From: Strongylocentrotus droebachiensis | Taxonomy: Eukaryota > Echinodermata > Echinoidea > Camarodonta > Strongylocentrotidae | DNA: 64,000 bases | NCBI GenBank assembly: GCA_035222895.1 | Contig: JAVYIG010000414.1 | Location: forward strand, 1 to 64,000 | Direction: 5' to 3' | Shown here: one piece after another, positions 48,389 to 60,109 of the stretch | Layout of the letters: each line of letters starts with the position of its first letter | How positions within the stretch are numbered: position 1 is the stretch's first letter | Position numbers and translations under genes: made by a program | Notes under the pieces: generated by a model | Told to the model about the DNA's origin: nothing | What the model saw: the letters and a program-made list of their open reading frames with translations, nothing else | Databases searched by the model: none

Positions 48389-49740
48389 GCCATCATGATG
48401 TGTTCACGCCAAGGATGATTACTGGTGATATATTTCCTACAGATGAAACTGACACATCATCGTTTAGCACATTTTGGCTACTTGAACCAGTTTATTTTGG
48501 GAGAAAAAAAAACTGGAAAAAAGTATTATTTTGGACAAAATAACCTTAAAGACAAACTGTTATGAGTTGGATTCAGCACATTATTTTACATAATTTAGAC
48601 ATGTTTGTGTAAGACTGAAGATTTGAGGGTGGGGTGAGGATCGCTGAATAATATAAAAAAAAGAGTGAATTTATACACAGCAGAAGTCTTTGTGTACATT
48701 TTAAAAATGATAAAGGCCTAATTGTTTTATCCCAATCATTGCTTAACATCCCCACCTTGAAAGTTTAAGAAAACAAATGAATATATGCCAAGTATAAATA
48801 CAAAACATATTATTGGCTATAAATCTTTTGCACTGGCGTATACAAATGCTTATCGTGTTTGGTCTTAATCCCAAGAGTACTGTTTCATAACTCGTACATC
48901 AAAATGATATATTTCTTCATAAAACATGAGCTATGATATTTTCTGCGTTTAAAACAGCAAGTGGGGTATATGATTGTAAATTACATATACCATTAATTTT
49001 CATGTAATGTGTATCGTCCATTGACCCTACGCTGAACTCTCTGCTGAATGGACTGCATGCATTAATTTACATCGCGCAAAGCAGAAGTAGAGAAGTCAAC
49101 ATTTTCATCTACATTTTGCAAAATTGTATTGATATTATTGATAATATCAATAAAATCAATCAAACTGAGTATAGCAGGTAGGGTCAATTGATTTTTGTTG
49201 TCTTTAATCTAATCAAAAAGTTATAGTAGGCAGTGTGTATCCTTGTTATTTGATCAGTACCTGTTCACCATCACAGATAGCCAAACTTTCATGTGGTACT
49301 TCTGCACATGTCAAATAATCTAGAGGGATTTGAATTTATTTCCTCTTTTTTTTTCACTTCAAAAGAATGTGTGCATTTGTAACACTCTAAGGCAGAGTAT
49401 TGGTGTGTCAGGATAAATGAACACTATGTATGCCACACCCACAAAATATATATGATGCACATATTCATGTATGAAATCAGAGTACATGGGATACATACAG
49501 TGTACATCAAAGTTGTCATGCTGCACCAAAAGGGGCTATATTTGCATTTACTTTTTTTAAAAGGTTGTATTTTTTTCACCAAAAATTGTAATGTTGTAGT
49601 TGATGTTAACAAGTTTTGTTTTTACGTTTCTGATGAAAACAACAACATGTGTTTACTGTGTATGTTATTTGTGTTTCAGTTAAGCAATTATTACCCTTTA
49701 GATGAGAAAAAGAGTTGAGCAAATAGATGTTATGGAAAAA
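48389..49740. other. 3' flank of SAM gene
   Basis: AT-rich, with an AATAAA at about 49150. No further exon is recognised; open frames under 90 codons lack motifs. Confidence 0.45.
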
Positions 49741-50650
49741 ATGTTGAGCAATGATTATCCAACAGACGAATTAAAGAGTTGGGCAAATGGATATTGTGGA
49801 GAAATAGTTGAGCAATTATTACCCAATAGATGGTTGTTTTGATAGTTGGGCAAATGGATATTGTGGAGAAATAGTTGAGCAATTATTACCCAATAGATGG
49901 GTGTTTTGATAGTTGGGCAAATGGATATTGTGGAGAAATAGTTGAGCAATTATTACCCAATAGATGGGTGTTTTGAGAGTTGGGCAAATGGATATTGCGG
50001 AGAAATTGTTGAGCAATTATTACCCAATAGATGGGTGTTTTGAGAGTTGGGCAACTGGATATTGCGAAGAAATTGTTGAGCAATTATTACCCAATAGATG
50101 GGTGTTTTGATAGTTGGGCAAATGGATATTGTGGAGAAATAGTTGAGCAATTATTACCCAATAGATGGGTGTTTTGAGAGTTGGGCAAATGGATATTGTG
50201 GAGAAATAGTTGAGCAATTATTACCCAATAGATGGGTGTTTTGAGAGTTGGGCAAATGGATATTGCGGAGAAATTGTTGAGCAATTATTACCCAATAGAT
50301 GGGTGTTTTGAGAGTTGGGCAAATGGATATTGCGGAGAAATTGTTGAGCAATTATTACCCAATAGATGGGTGTTTTGAGAGTTGGGCAACTGGATATTGC
50401 GAAGAAATTGTTGAGCAATTATTACCCAATAGATGGGTGTTTTGAGAGTTGGGCAAATGGATATTGTGGAGAAATAGTTGAGCAATTATTACCCAATAGA
50501 TGGGTGTTTTGATAGTTGGGCAAATGGATATTGTGGAGAAATAGTTGAGCAATTATTACCCAATAGATGGGTGTTTTGAGAGTTGGGCAAATGGATGTTG
50601 CAGAGAAATTGTTGAGCAATTATTACCCAATAGATGGGTGTTTTGATAGT
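49741..50650. repeat. 67-bp subterminal tandem array, right arm of outer element
   Basis: Thirteen highly regular copies with exact 67-bp spacing (TTGAGCAATT at 49808 through 50612). Units contain ATTACCCAATAGATGGGTG, AGAGTTGGGCAAATGGATAT and a variable GTGGAGAAATAG. Because 67 is not a multiple of 3, the minus strand stays open in staggered 65-codon frames; these are not genes. On the minus strand the core TATTGGGTAATAA matches the left-arm array. Confidence 0.95.
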
Positions 50651-50993
50651 TGGGCAGACTGGGAGTTGGGTAAAAACTGGTTGGGCATTTAATTAACCAA
50701 CATTAAACTTACTCAAAAGTTGGGCAAATAGAAGGTTGGGCAATATCTAACTGGGTAAAATTGGTTGGGCAAGAAATTACCCAACTGAAAATATAACCAA
50801 CTGTTAGGCAATTGTAGAGTTGGGTAAAATATGATGGGTCACCAACTGATGGGCAATTTAATTTGCCCAACCACATAGCAAACTGATTACCCAACATCAG
50901 TTGGGCAGATTTTAACCAATAGTTGTGTGGACCGTATGTTGCTCAGTGTTGGTTAAAAGTTGGGCATTTTTTTGCCCAACTATTTTAAGTGTG
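50651..50993. repeat. Right subterminal region and terminus of outer element
   Basis: Clustered TTGGGCAA, TTGGGTAA and TTACCCAA motifs leading to the inverted terminus TATTTTAAGTGTG (50981-50993), which is followed by the TG duplication and Helitron sequence CAGCTGAGC. Confidence 0.8.
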
Positions 50994-50995
50994 TG

Positions 50996-52576
50996 CAGCT
51001 GAGCGCTGCTGTGGCCGGTGCTGTGGCCGGTGCTGTGGCCGGTGCTGTGACTGAGTGTGTGAACATGGAGTAGCTAGGCCTGCATGGTGTGAGGAGAGTC
51101 GAAGCTAAACAACACTTTGAAATTGCTATTATTGCCCCGATTTCAATATACTTTCGTGAATAGACTCATAGAGGTATGCAACCTGAGCTTAGATTGTGAT
51201 TATTCTGGCCATGTATAGTTGTATACTGAATTTCGATAATCAATTTTCAAAGTAAAGTTTTCACAAGAAAATCAGCCGGTCGTTTAAAAAAATGATACTG
51301 ATGGACAATAATACTTTTACTATGATACACTTCTGCATCAAATCAATGCATTAAAACGTTTTTCAAAGTGTGTGTGGGGGGGGGGGGATCAGGTAGCTCA
51401 AAGCGACTTGAGTGCAGGTGTTGTGTCCACAGGGTTCAACGGGCTGAACCCCCGAAAGCTCAGGGGTTTTAGGCATTTAATTACGGTCTCTCGGTCTGAT
51501 GAGCATATTTTTAATACCTTATTTGTGACACTGGCAAGTCACTTATTGGCGTGGGGTCCATAGTAGAGTTGCGTACCAACTACGCTGAGAGTACGCTGTT
51601 CTACGTTACTAAACCCTGAGGGACGCAAACAATTTAATATGTTTTAAAAATTTCGCGTACTTTCGGCGTAGAAACTTGACGTAACTTAACTTTACGTAAC
51701 ACCACGCTACTAAACTAAACAAACTATATCCTTAAATGGATTAATGAAAAATTAGCCCAAGAAAGAAGAGCCCCCGAAAGTTGAAAAAGTAGCCCCCGAA
51801 AATTTGATATAGATCGAGCCCCTGAAAAAAAAAATTCACTGGATTCTACGCTCACAGTCACACACACAGTCGAGTCAATCTGTGCACTGCATGCAGCTGG
51901 CTGCTACATATTGGCACAAACCGTCCGATTTTTCGCGTAAAATCTTTACTTTAAAAATTATTAAACAAATTTTGTGAACAATGCCAACATAATCATAATC
52001 CAAGCTTCTGCTTTTGTACTCTTTTCATGAAAACTACATTGAAATCACAACAATAATAATTGCAAATAAATCGTACTTATCAAGATCCTACCTGGCATAG
52101 TTTTTGTTATGGTGCGCCATTCATGGTCAAACCCCGGCCCCCTCACTCCGGGGTCGGAATGACCGCATGTCCGGTAAAGGGGTACTTTTCGTGCGACAAA
52201 GTCCGGCCCGAGAATTGTGAAAAAAGGGGTGTATTTGACTTTTCCCCCGGAGATTTCTTTAAAAAGGGGGTGTTTTTTCGTTTTTTCTCTCTTCTCTTTG
52301 GACTCCTGAGAAATTATTCCGAATTTAGGGGGGTACATTGAGCATTTTTCCAAATTTAGGGGGGTCTCCAAGGCAGGAAAAGCCCGCGAAAGGGGGGTTC
52401 AGAAATGTTGGCAGTCCTCAGATAGGGGGTGCATTTAAAAAGAGGGAACGAGCATATGCGTACCCTAAATAACACTGAGTGGGGGGTCGGGGGTCAAACA
52501 GCATACTATAAAAATTGTCTAAATAAAAACCCGGCCCTCCCCTAGAATCCCGTGGATTTTCCACGGGTCCTGCTAG
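50996..52576 (+). mobile_element. Helitron-like unit 3, 3' part
   Basis: It resumes unit 3 exactly where 17627 stopped and continues to hairpin CCCGTGGA/TCCACGGG plus CTAG (52573-52576). It has three GTGGCCGGTGCT units near 51011 where units 2 and 5 have two, and carries the hAT-like insert at 52133. Confidence 0.8.
52133..52491. mobile_element. hAT-like CCCGGCCCCC element inside Helitron unit 3 (359 bp)
   Basis: Same insertion as in unit 2, at the same GGTCAAAC site and of equal length. It was therefore already in the parent Helitron before the copies arose, rather than two independent hits. Confidence 0.8.
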
Positions 52577-53299
52577 TCTATAATAATAATACGCTAAGGC
52601 TCCGCGGGGGGCGCGACGTCTCGGCGAGCCTTTGTATTCTATTGTTTTTTAATGAGATCGCCGACCCAAGTTGGTGCGGCTATCTCCTCCCGAACCCTGC
52701 CCTCGGGGCACCCGTGCCCGGTGCCATCGTCCGCGGGAGAGTCTACTCTGTGGAATTGGCTATACTCCGCCCGAGGTCCTCCTCCGTGTCGACGTCCAGG
52801 GCGAAAACAGACGCGACATGCATAATGCACGATATGCGTGACGACAGAGATACCTCATGGATATTCAACATTGCATCCGTAGACACACGACCGATGACCA
52901 TCCACTCACATTAAGTTGCGTAATAAATGCACGCTGAATGGGTATGACTTACCCCGTGTTAGGTATCTTTCTATCTTTCTATAGGATGTGCTTTGTACTA
53001 GCTGCACTGCACTGCACAAGCGGTACCTGCACAAGCGAGATACACTGGGCTAATTCCCGTCGACGTCCAAACTTAGAGACCTATTTCCATCATGATTGCC
53101 GCGATTTTTATATAGTTTTCGTGAATGGAGGTATGAAATCAAAGCTTATTTTGTGATTATTACGGCCATGTGTACTCAATTTTGATTATCATTTTCTAAA
53201 GGAAAGTTTTCACAAGAAAACCAATGGACTGACAGTTGAGTCGCAAGCTGCTTTCATTCAACACACAGTGCAGCTAGCTGCGCTGCTTGGGAAGCTTCA

Positions 53300-53350
53300 A
53301 CACCGGCACCGGGCACCGCAGGCGTCCGACGCCTGCGGCGCCGGTGTTCG
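53300..53350. repeat. GC-rich inverted repeat
   Basis: AACACCGGCACC..CGCAGGCGTC is followed at once by GACGCCTGCG..GGCGCCGGTGTT. The arms are about 20 bp with small mismatches and would form a strong hairpin. Confidence 0.7.
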
Positions 53351-53939
53351 AGCTTGCTGGAGTTACGCTGAAGTGTGTGTGAGTTCAGCTGAGCTCGAGT
53401 CGAAGAGATTTGACACTTTGAAATTGTTATCTGTTGGTTTGCATCATTATTGCCGCGATTTCAATATAGTTTCGTGAATAGATTTACGAATCCTGAGCTT
53501 AGAATTAGTAAAAGTATTACTATAAATAATGTCTACGTTTTTAAACGACTGTCTGATATTTTCTTATGAAAATTTTACTTTGAAAAATGATTATCGAAAT
53601 TCATGGTCAGAAATAATCACAATCTAGGGTCTATTATTATGTTACAGTTCTAGCATCAAATCAATGCATGAAAACTTGGTTATTGAACTAGAAAAATGTT
53701 GTTTTTTTTTTTAAATAGGCAATTATGAAGTAGGATGTAGGAAGCCTGAAACCTTAGCCTACTAAACAAATCTCAACAAAGTGTAGGCCTATCCTTTTAT
53801 GAATTAATGAAAAAGTAGCCCCAGAAAAAAGAGCCCCCGAAAGTTGAAAAAGTAGCCCCCGAAAATTTTCCGAAAATTTGAAATGGAGCCCCAGAAATGA
53901 AAAACTTAATTTTTTGCCTGCGCCCCCCTCTAGAATGGG

Positions 53940-54150
53940 TCCTGAGTTGAGTGTATATATAATATAGGCGTGGGGTCCATGGGTTACAAGGGGTCATTAA
54001 CCCCCAAAAGCTCAGGGGGTTACGTTCTTGAAAGTGGGGGGGGGGGGGGGGGGAGAGATCAGATCGCAGCGAGTTGAGTGTATATATAATATAGGCGTGG
54101 GGTCCACGGGTTTCAAGGGGCCATAAAACCCCCGAAAGCTTGGGGGTTTT
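53940..54150 (+). repeat. Tandem duplication around GAGTTGAGTGTATATATAAT
   Basis: GAGTTGAGTGTATATATAAT followed by GGCGTGGGGTCCA occurs at 53945 and again at 54071, separated by a G-run segment. An internal duplication within Helitron unit 4. Confidence 0.65.
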
Positions 54151-54666
54151 AGGCGTTTAATTAGGGTCAGATGAGCATTTTTTTAATACTTTATTTGTGA
54201 CACCTGCGGGTCACTAATTGGCGTGGGTCAATACGTAGAGTTGCGTAGTGTTGCGTACCACCTACGCTGGCCTACGTTACTATATGCTGAGGGACGGAAA
54301 GGGGTACGCAAGATGAACGAAAACAATTCAACATGTTTAATTTTTTCGCGTACTTTAGGCATAGAAACTTGACGTAGAAAGTACGTCTTTTTACGCAACA
54401 CTATGCTACATGCCTACGCAACAGTACGCTACCCTACGCCAGATCGACAAAGCAGTAAAAGCTTTCAACACAGTAAGCAACCATAAGCAAACCCGTACGC
54501 CAGCCTACGCATAACCTACGCAGGGACTTTTTTCCCATTAATACGCAGCCTAATTTCTGCGTAGCCGGTACGCCACACTTACGCAGTTCCAGTGGCTTAA
54601 AGAATAACTACCGGTACAGTTGGATCGTTTTTTTTTTTTTTAAATAAGGCCAAATTAAAAACAAAA

Positions 54667-54925
54667 ACATGTTTAGCGTCCTGTTTTTTCGAAAAATGGG
54701 GAGGAGGCCCTTTTTTTTTTTTTACTTTCAAAATGGCCGCTCCGTACATTTTCCCTGACATTCGGGCTATTTTTCAAGATGGCGGCCGATTTTCTTTTTT
54801 TTTTTTTTTTTAAGTCAGAAATACATTTTAGCAGTGTTTTTCATGTTTTTTTTCTTTCAAAAAATTCAACAAAAAAACAAAAAAAATAGGAGGCGGCCCC
54901 CAAAAAGGAAACGGGCGGTGACGCT
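54667..54925. mobile_element. GTTTAGCGTC-family MITE copy
   Basis: Left ACATGTTTAGCGTCC and right GACGCTG, with CTGACATTCGGGCTATTTTT and GGAGGCGGCCCCCAAAAA inside, matching the copy at 30811-31122. A truncated copy with the same right end lies at about 55690-55947. Confidence 0.55.
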
Positions 54926-54940
54926 GTTTTTTTTTCTTTC

Positions 54941-54978
<38 letters not shown>

Positions 54979-55000
54979 TAAATATATAGACAAAAGACCC

Positions 55001-55031
<31 letters not shown>

Positions 55032-55680
55032 TAGGAGGCGGCGAAAGTGAGAATATGGATAGGAACAATTGAAGACAATAATCATAATTAACGAAAGTGA
55101 AAACGAAATTAAATTATAAATTATCTGCAACAAATTTTAATTACAAATATCTGATTTCACTTTTTTCTTCCAATTTTTAATTTTTATTACATGGTACAGA
55201 TAAAAAAAAAAATCAAAACGCTACATTAAACGGCAAAGAAAAGGTTTATATTTTTACAAGTAAAATATAAATAAAAAGAGAAGAAAATGAAAAAATAAAT
55301 AAAAAGTAATCATATACAAGAAAGAGAAATAAAAATGAAAATAAAAGAAGAAAAAAATGTTCCAAAGAAAAAAAAGGGTGTTAAATTATATAAAATCTAA
55401 CGTAACCTAAATTAACCTTAATTTTGTTTGTATTTAAATCAATATTATTTTCGACAGCGCATATATATCTATTAACATTTTACAGCCCCCCCCCCCAACC
55501 CCCTATAATCCCGTGGATTTTTCAATGTGAATACCAACAAGTTAGACTTATGGTGTCCTCAAAATGGCAAATAAAGTTGGGTAGGAACTTATGGTTTCCT
55601 CTAATTTGCAAATACAGTTCTTGGTGGTTTTAATTTACATATCTATTTACACCCTCCCCCCCCCCCTTAGGTATTCCGCG
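54926..55680. other. A/T-rich low-complexity stretch in Helitron unit 4
   Basis: (AT)n at 54957-54985, A runs and AAATAAA-rich text. The Phe/Ile/Tyr-rich ORFs come from these homopolymers. No gene. Confidence 0.6.
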
Positions 55681-56075
55681 GGTCCTGCTTCTATTACAGT
55701 AATTTTCCTTTTTTTTAATCAGAAATACATTTTAGCAGTGCTTTTCATGTTTTGTTTTCTTTCAAAAAATCCAAAAAAAAATCCAAAAGAAAAAAAAAGA
55801 AAAAAAGAAAAAAAAATAGGAGGCGGCCCCCAAAAAGGAAGCGGACGGGGACGCTGTTTTATTTTCTTTAAAAAAAAAAAAAATCAAAAAATAAATAAAT
55901 AGGAGGCGGCCCCCAAAAAGGAAGCGGGCGGGGACGCTAAACAAGTTTATTTTTTTAATGGCTTGAATGGCAAATAAAGTTCTTGGTGGTTTTAATTTAG
56001 ACAGTCTCTATATATCTATTTATTACACCCCCCGCCCCCCTCTAGAATCCCGCGGATTTCCGCGGGTCCAGCTAG

Positions 56076-58030
56076 TCTATATTATTAATACCACTAATCG
56101 CCGCGGGGGGTCCAAACGGGTACAAAACGGTTCCTCAAAAACGTCTTTCCCCGACCCCGCCCGCCTCCGCCGTGGCGCGGGGAGGGCGGCACAATTACAC
56201 GAGGCCTGTCTCCCGTAACCCGCGTGCCACCTCGACCCCGCGATCGACGTCCATGCCGTTAAACGCGGTTTCGGGGTGCCGGGGAGGACGGGCGGACGAG
56301 AGCACGGCAGGCGTGGTGGATTGCAAGGAGGCGACGAACCCGCGAGAGCGAGTCGGCAAGGCGTGCACCCTCCCTCTGCATGTCTAATCAAAGAGAGACA
56401 AAGAGACACACGATGGACGAGAATCCACTCGCGTCAACGGGTGTAGCAAGTCTCATTGTAAAAGGCTGCGGCGTATCCCGAGTAAGACCTCTTGCTATAG
56501 GATTCGCTTTCATGTAAGAGAAATACACATTAACAGACGACTCACCCGGGTGATGGGATGTAGCCAATATGTACGCTCAACGGGTTGAGCTGACCCGTGT
56601 TATGCGTCTTTCTATAGGATATGCTTTGTAGGCCAGGCGGACCTGCTGTGTGTACGAACGTACGTGTATAATGTTTGCGATGATTCTACACTCACCGTCA
56701 CACACACAGCTCAGGCGGTTCGACTCTGATTCTATGATAATTGCCGTAATTTGTATATAGTTTACGTGAATAGAGGTATGCAAGCAGGGTTACTTTGGTA
56801 TTAATCTGTCCATGTTTATTGAATTTGGATAATCATTCTTCAAAGTAAAGTTTTCACGTGACTGAAAGTTGCAAACTGCATTGAATCCACACACGTTTTG
56901 CCACTGCAGCTGAGCGCTGCTGTGGCCGGTGCTGTGGCCGGTGCTGTGACTGAGTGTGTGAACATGGAGTAGCTAGGCCTGCATGGTGTGAGGAGAGTCG
57001 AAGCTAAACAACACTTTGAAATTGCTATTATTGCCCCGATTTCAATATACTTTCGTGAATAGACTCATAGAGGTATGCAACCTGAGCTTAGATTGTGATT
57101 ATTCTGGCCATGTATAGTTGTATACTGAATTTCGATAATCAATTTTCAAAGTAAAGTTTTCACAAGAAAATGATACTGATACTGATAGACAATACTTTTA
57201 CTATGATACAGTTCTTGCATCAAATCAATGCATTAAAACGTTTTTCAAAGTGTGTGTGTGTGGGGGGGGGGGGGGGGGATCAGGTAGCTCAAAACGAGTT
57301 GAGTGCAGGTGTTGTGTCCACAGGGTTCAACGGGCTGAACCCCCGAAAGCTCACGGGTTTTAGGCATTACGGTCAGATGAGCATATTTTTAATACCTTAT
57401 TTGTGGCACTGCACTGACAGGTCACTTATTGGCGTAGGTTCCATAGTAGAGTTGCGTACCAACTACGCTGAGAGTACGATGTTCTACATTACTATACCCT
57501 GAGGGACGCAAAGGGTACACAAGATGGACGCAAACAAAATTAGCCCAAGAAAAAAGAGCACCCGAAAGTTGAAAAAGTAGCCCCCGAACATTTAATATAT
57601 ATAGATCGAGCCCCCGAAAAAAAAAAAAATCTTTCACTGGATTCTACGCTCACAGTCACACACACAGTCGAGTCAATTTGTGCACTGCATGCAGATGGCT
57701 GCTACATATTGGCATATTTTCGCGTAAAATCTTGACTTTAAAAATGATTACCGGTATACAAATTTTGTAAACAATGCCAACATAATCATAATCCAAGCTT
57801 CTGCTTTTGTACTCTTTTCATGAAAACTACATTGAAATCACAACAATAATAATGCAAATAAATCGTACTTTGTTACGGTGAGCCATTCATGGTCAAACAG
57901 CATATATTATAAAAATTGTCTATATAAAAATAATCTAATATTATTTTCGATAGCACATAGGCATATCTATTTAACCCCCCACCCCTGGCCCTCCCCTAGA
58001 ATCCCGTGGATTTTCCACGGGTCCTGCTAG
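56076..58030 (+). mobile_element. Helitron-like unit 5 (1.96 kb), second intact target site
   Basis: Starts TCTATATTATTAATACC and ends at hairpin CCCGTGGA/TCCACGGG plus CTAG (58027-58030), followed by host T. It contains the uninterrupted GCCACTGCAGCTGAGC at about 56900-56915 and the empty GGTCAAAC site at about 57889, so it lacks both insertions found in unit 3. Head nearly identical to unit 3. Confidence 0.8.
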
Positions 58031-58330
58031 TCTTTAATAACACTAAGAATAACGGTATCACGAGAGCATGACTTTAGTTTTGTCTTGTTTGAGCGCAAGA
58101 CGAGATGGACTCGAGAGAGTAGTGACTGAGTATAGTACTGAGTACTACTACTAGTACTAAATTTGTACCTCGATAGTCTCTTTACCCACCCCCCCCCCCC
58201 CCCCATGAATATTTTATTATGATATGTAAAAGTGACCAAACTCTACAATGACGATCATGTACTAGCTGCTAGCTATACAATTACAATTATAGTAACGCAA
58301 CGTTCATCTCACCGTTCCGGGTGCACCTAC

Positions 58331-58492
58331 CTCTGTACAGTGAATGCCGGTTCTGTCCGCTTTCGTTCTCACGACTGCACGTGTTTGTCCCACGCAATGT
58401 AGCTCCAGATTTCTCTCGATAACCCCAAAATCAAGGGCCAAATTCACCACATTAGCAGCGGATAGCAACTGAAATGTCCGAGTGATCCTCAT
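58331..58492 (-). CDS. Possible first coding exon, unknown protein
   Basis: ATG at 58492 opens 54 codons (MRITRTFQLLSAANVVNLAL ... DRTGIHCTE) ending at a good donor (GAG|GTAGGT, phase 0). I do not recognise the protein. Composition looks more coding-like than its surroundings, but no second exon is found; if real, the gene continues leftward across the Helitron array. Confidence 0.3.
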
Positions 58493-59491
58493 GAATCGAG
58501 GAATTCACTTCTTCTCCCTAATTTATCGCCGCTCTTGGACAATTTCATTCGTCTTGTCCTCGAGATGAAGAATACTACGCATATGGTTTGTCAACAATGC
58601 ATCGACAGTACAGAGCGCGCGCCGTGCATGTTATATATTCATTCATTCATTCATCATTCTTTCTCTTTCGTGTTGCGGTGTGAGGCCGTTGGTCGATTAG
58701 TATATTATATTTTCTTTCTTGCTTTAATAGTCAAATTTTCCATATTTGTTAACTCCATATATCATATGTTACATCGCTATAAAAAAATATCTCCTTTTTG
58801 TTTATCCGTGATAAATTTTAATTGTAAAACACTATCCTATGTTTACAATATTCACCCTCATAAAATAATGGATTCGACCATTACTACTAAAGGCGGGATC
58901 ATTGAAGTAATCTACATACCGGTACATACGTCACAAAGCAAATACATTACCCGGCCAAAATTCCAAGGCAAATGCACGTGGTACAATGTTTTGTTCGTAG
59001 AGTACAGAAATGGATGTACATTCGCGTAAGTTGCCATAGATTACACCCAAAGCCTTTTGCAACACAAACAGAATATAGATTTATTTTTTTCACAGCAGAT
59101 TTCATTTCTGTGATTTACAGAATGATGAAACACAGCAAGCTAAATTTAAAAGGAATTACTTCTTTAGCGTGCATTTATTTTGACTGGATATTTCTAACAT
59201 GCAGTTACGATCTAAAATATATTATAACGCTACATAGCTTCGGCGAGGTCATTTTAATAATGTACCTGTGACAAGTATAGCCTATATCCTCCTTGCTGTG
59301 ACTGAATGCGGTTGTGTCACTGGTGCATGGGCCAACCAGAAGTCATACAGCAAAAAACTTTACATTCCAAGGTATATCACTGAGAAAAAAAAAAAAATAT
59401 TATAATAATATAATAATATAATATATAATTTTAATAACAATATTTATAAAGCGCAACAACCATCTCTATGAATGAGAACACCCTGGAATAG
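58493..59491. other. Intergenic
   Basis: A 164-codon plus-strand ORF at 58535-59029 has no recognisable motif, and (CATT)n sits at 58640-58655. No confident gene. An A/T microsatellite lies at 59382-59430. Confidence 0.35.
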
Positions 59492-60104
59492 CAGGGGCGG
59501 ATCTAGCTTTTTGCTAAGGGGGGGGTTTGACCAAAATAATGACGATGCGGAGCATCGTCCACGAGCCGCGAAGCGGCGAGCCGATTTTTTTGTGGGTGTT
59601 TATTTGAACCCCGTTAGTGATGTTTTCCTGGCATCTATTAACACAATGGAGACCATAAAAAGCAGTGCATGATAACGTCTTTTTAAATCAAGTAACAGTT
59701 AAATAAAATAATGACGATGCGGAGCATCGTCCACGAGCCGCAAAGCGGCGAGCCGATTTTTTTGGGGGTGTTTATTTGAACCCCGTAAGTGATGTTTTCC
59801 TGGCATCTATTAACACAATGGAGACCATAAAAAGCAGTGCATGATAACGTCTTTTTAAATCAAGTAACAGTTAAATACACAGTTATATCCAGAGTTATCA
59901 TGTGTTTGGTTAAGTTACCAGATGAGTTGAATATCTTCTCACAATATTTGCACTTGAAAGGGTTTCTCTCCAGCGTGCGTTCTTTTTTCTTTCTTTTTTT
60001 CTTTTTTTTCTCTTTTTTTTCCCTTTTTTTTTTTTTTTTTTTTTTTGGGCCGCCCAAGGGGGGGGTTTAAACCCCCTAAACCCCCCCCCGTAGATCCGCG
60101 CCTG
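59492..60104. mobile_element. hAT-like element with CAGGGGCGGATCTAG termini (613 bp)
   Basis: Left CAGGGGCGGATCTAG and right TAGATCCGCGCCTG are inverted, and the direct repeat AATAG flanks both (59487-59491 and 60105-60109). It contains a 172-bp tandem duplication and a long T/C-rich tract. No transposase. Confidence 0.7.
59533..59876. repeat. 172-bp tandem duplication with nested hairpins
   Basis: Two nearly identical 172-bp copies (AAAATAATGACGATGCGG at 59533 and 59705). Each has two perfect stem-loops: GACGATGCGGAGCATCGTC and GCCGCGAAGCGGC. Confidence 0.85.
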
Positions 60105-60109
60105 AATAG

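Larger units (their letters stand above)
17628..50993 (+). mobile_element. 33.4-kb CACTA/EnSpm-like giant transposon (outer element)
   Basis: The left terminus CACTCTTAAAATATTGGG (17628) is the inverse of the right terminus, which reads CACACTTAAAATAGTTGGG on the minus strand (ends 50993). TG flanks both sides (17626-17627 and 50994-50995), a 2-bp target duplication; the empty site CCACTGCAGCTG is intact in Helitron units 2 and 5. Subterminal TTGGGTAA/TTGGGCAA repeats fill both arms, as is usual for CACTA elements. Cargo: a SAM-domain gene (19881-48388) and a C2H2 transposase-like ORF (40553-43105). A second large element (22320-40006) is nested inside; without it this element is about 15.7 kb. 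The CACTA-class call rests on the termini, the subterminal arrays and transposase motifs. Confidence 0.85.
52577..56075 (+). mobile_element. Helitron-like unit 4, diverged and composite (3.5 kb)
   Basis: Starts TCTATAATAATAATACGC after CTAG and ends at hairpin CCCGCGGA/CCGCGGG plus TCCAGCTAG (CTAG 56072-56075). The stem differs from other units by paired changes that keep base pairing. Inside are an older tail remnant (about 53930), partial hairpins near 55508 and 55672, and GTTTAGCGTC-family repeats. It may be two or more units merged, so its inner borders are uncertain. Confidence 0.6.

Noticed and set aside
49755-50619. Eleven overlapping 65-codon minus-strand ORFs
   Set aside because: They are the same sentence repeated in shifting frames, because the 67-bp tandem unit has no stop on that strand. 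No start, splice or domain support.
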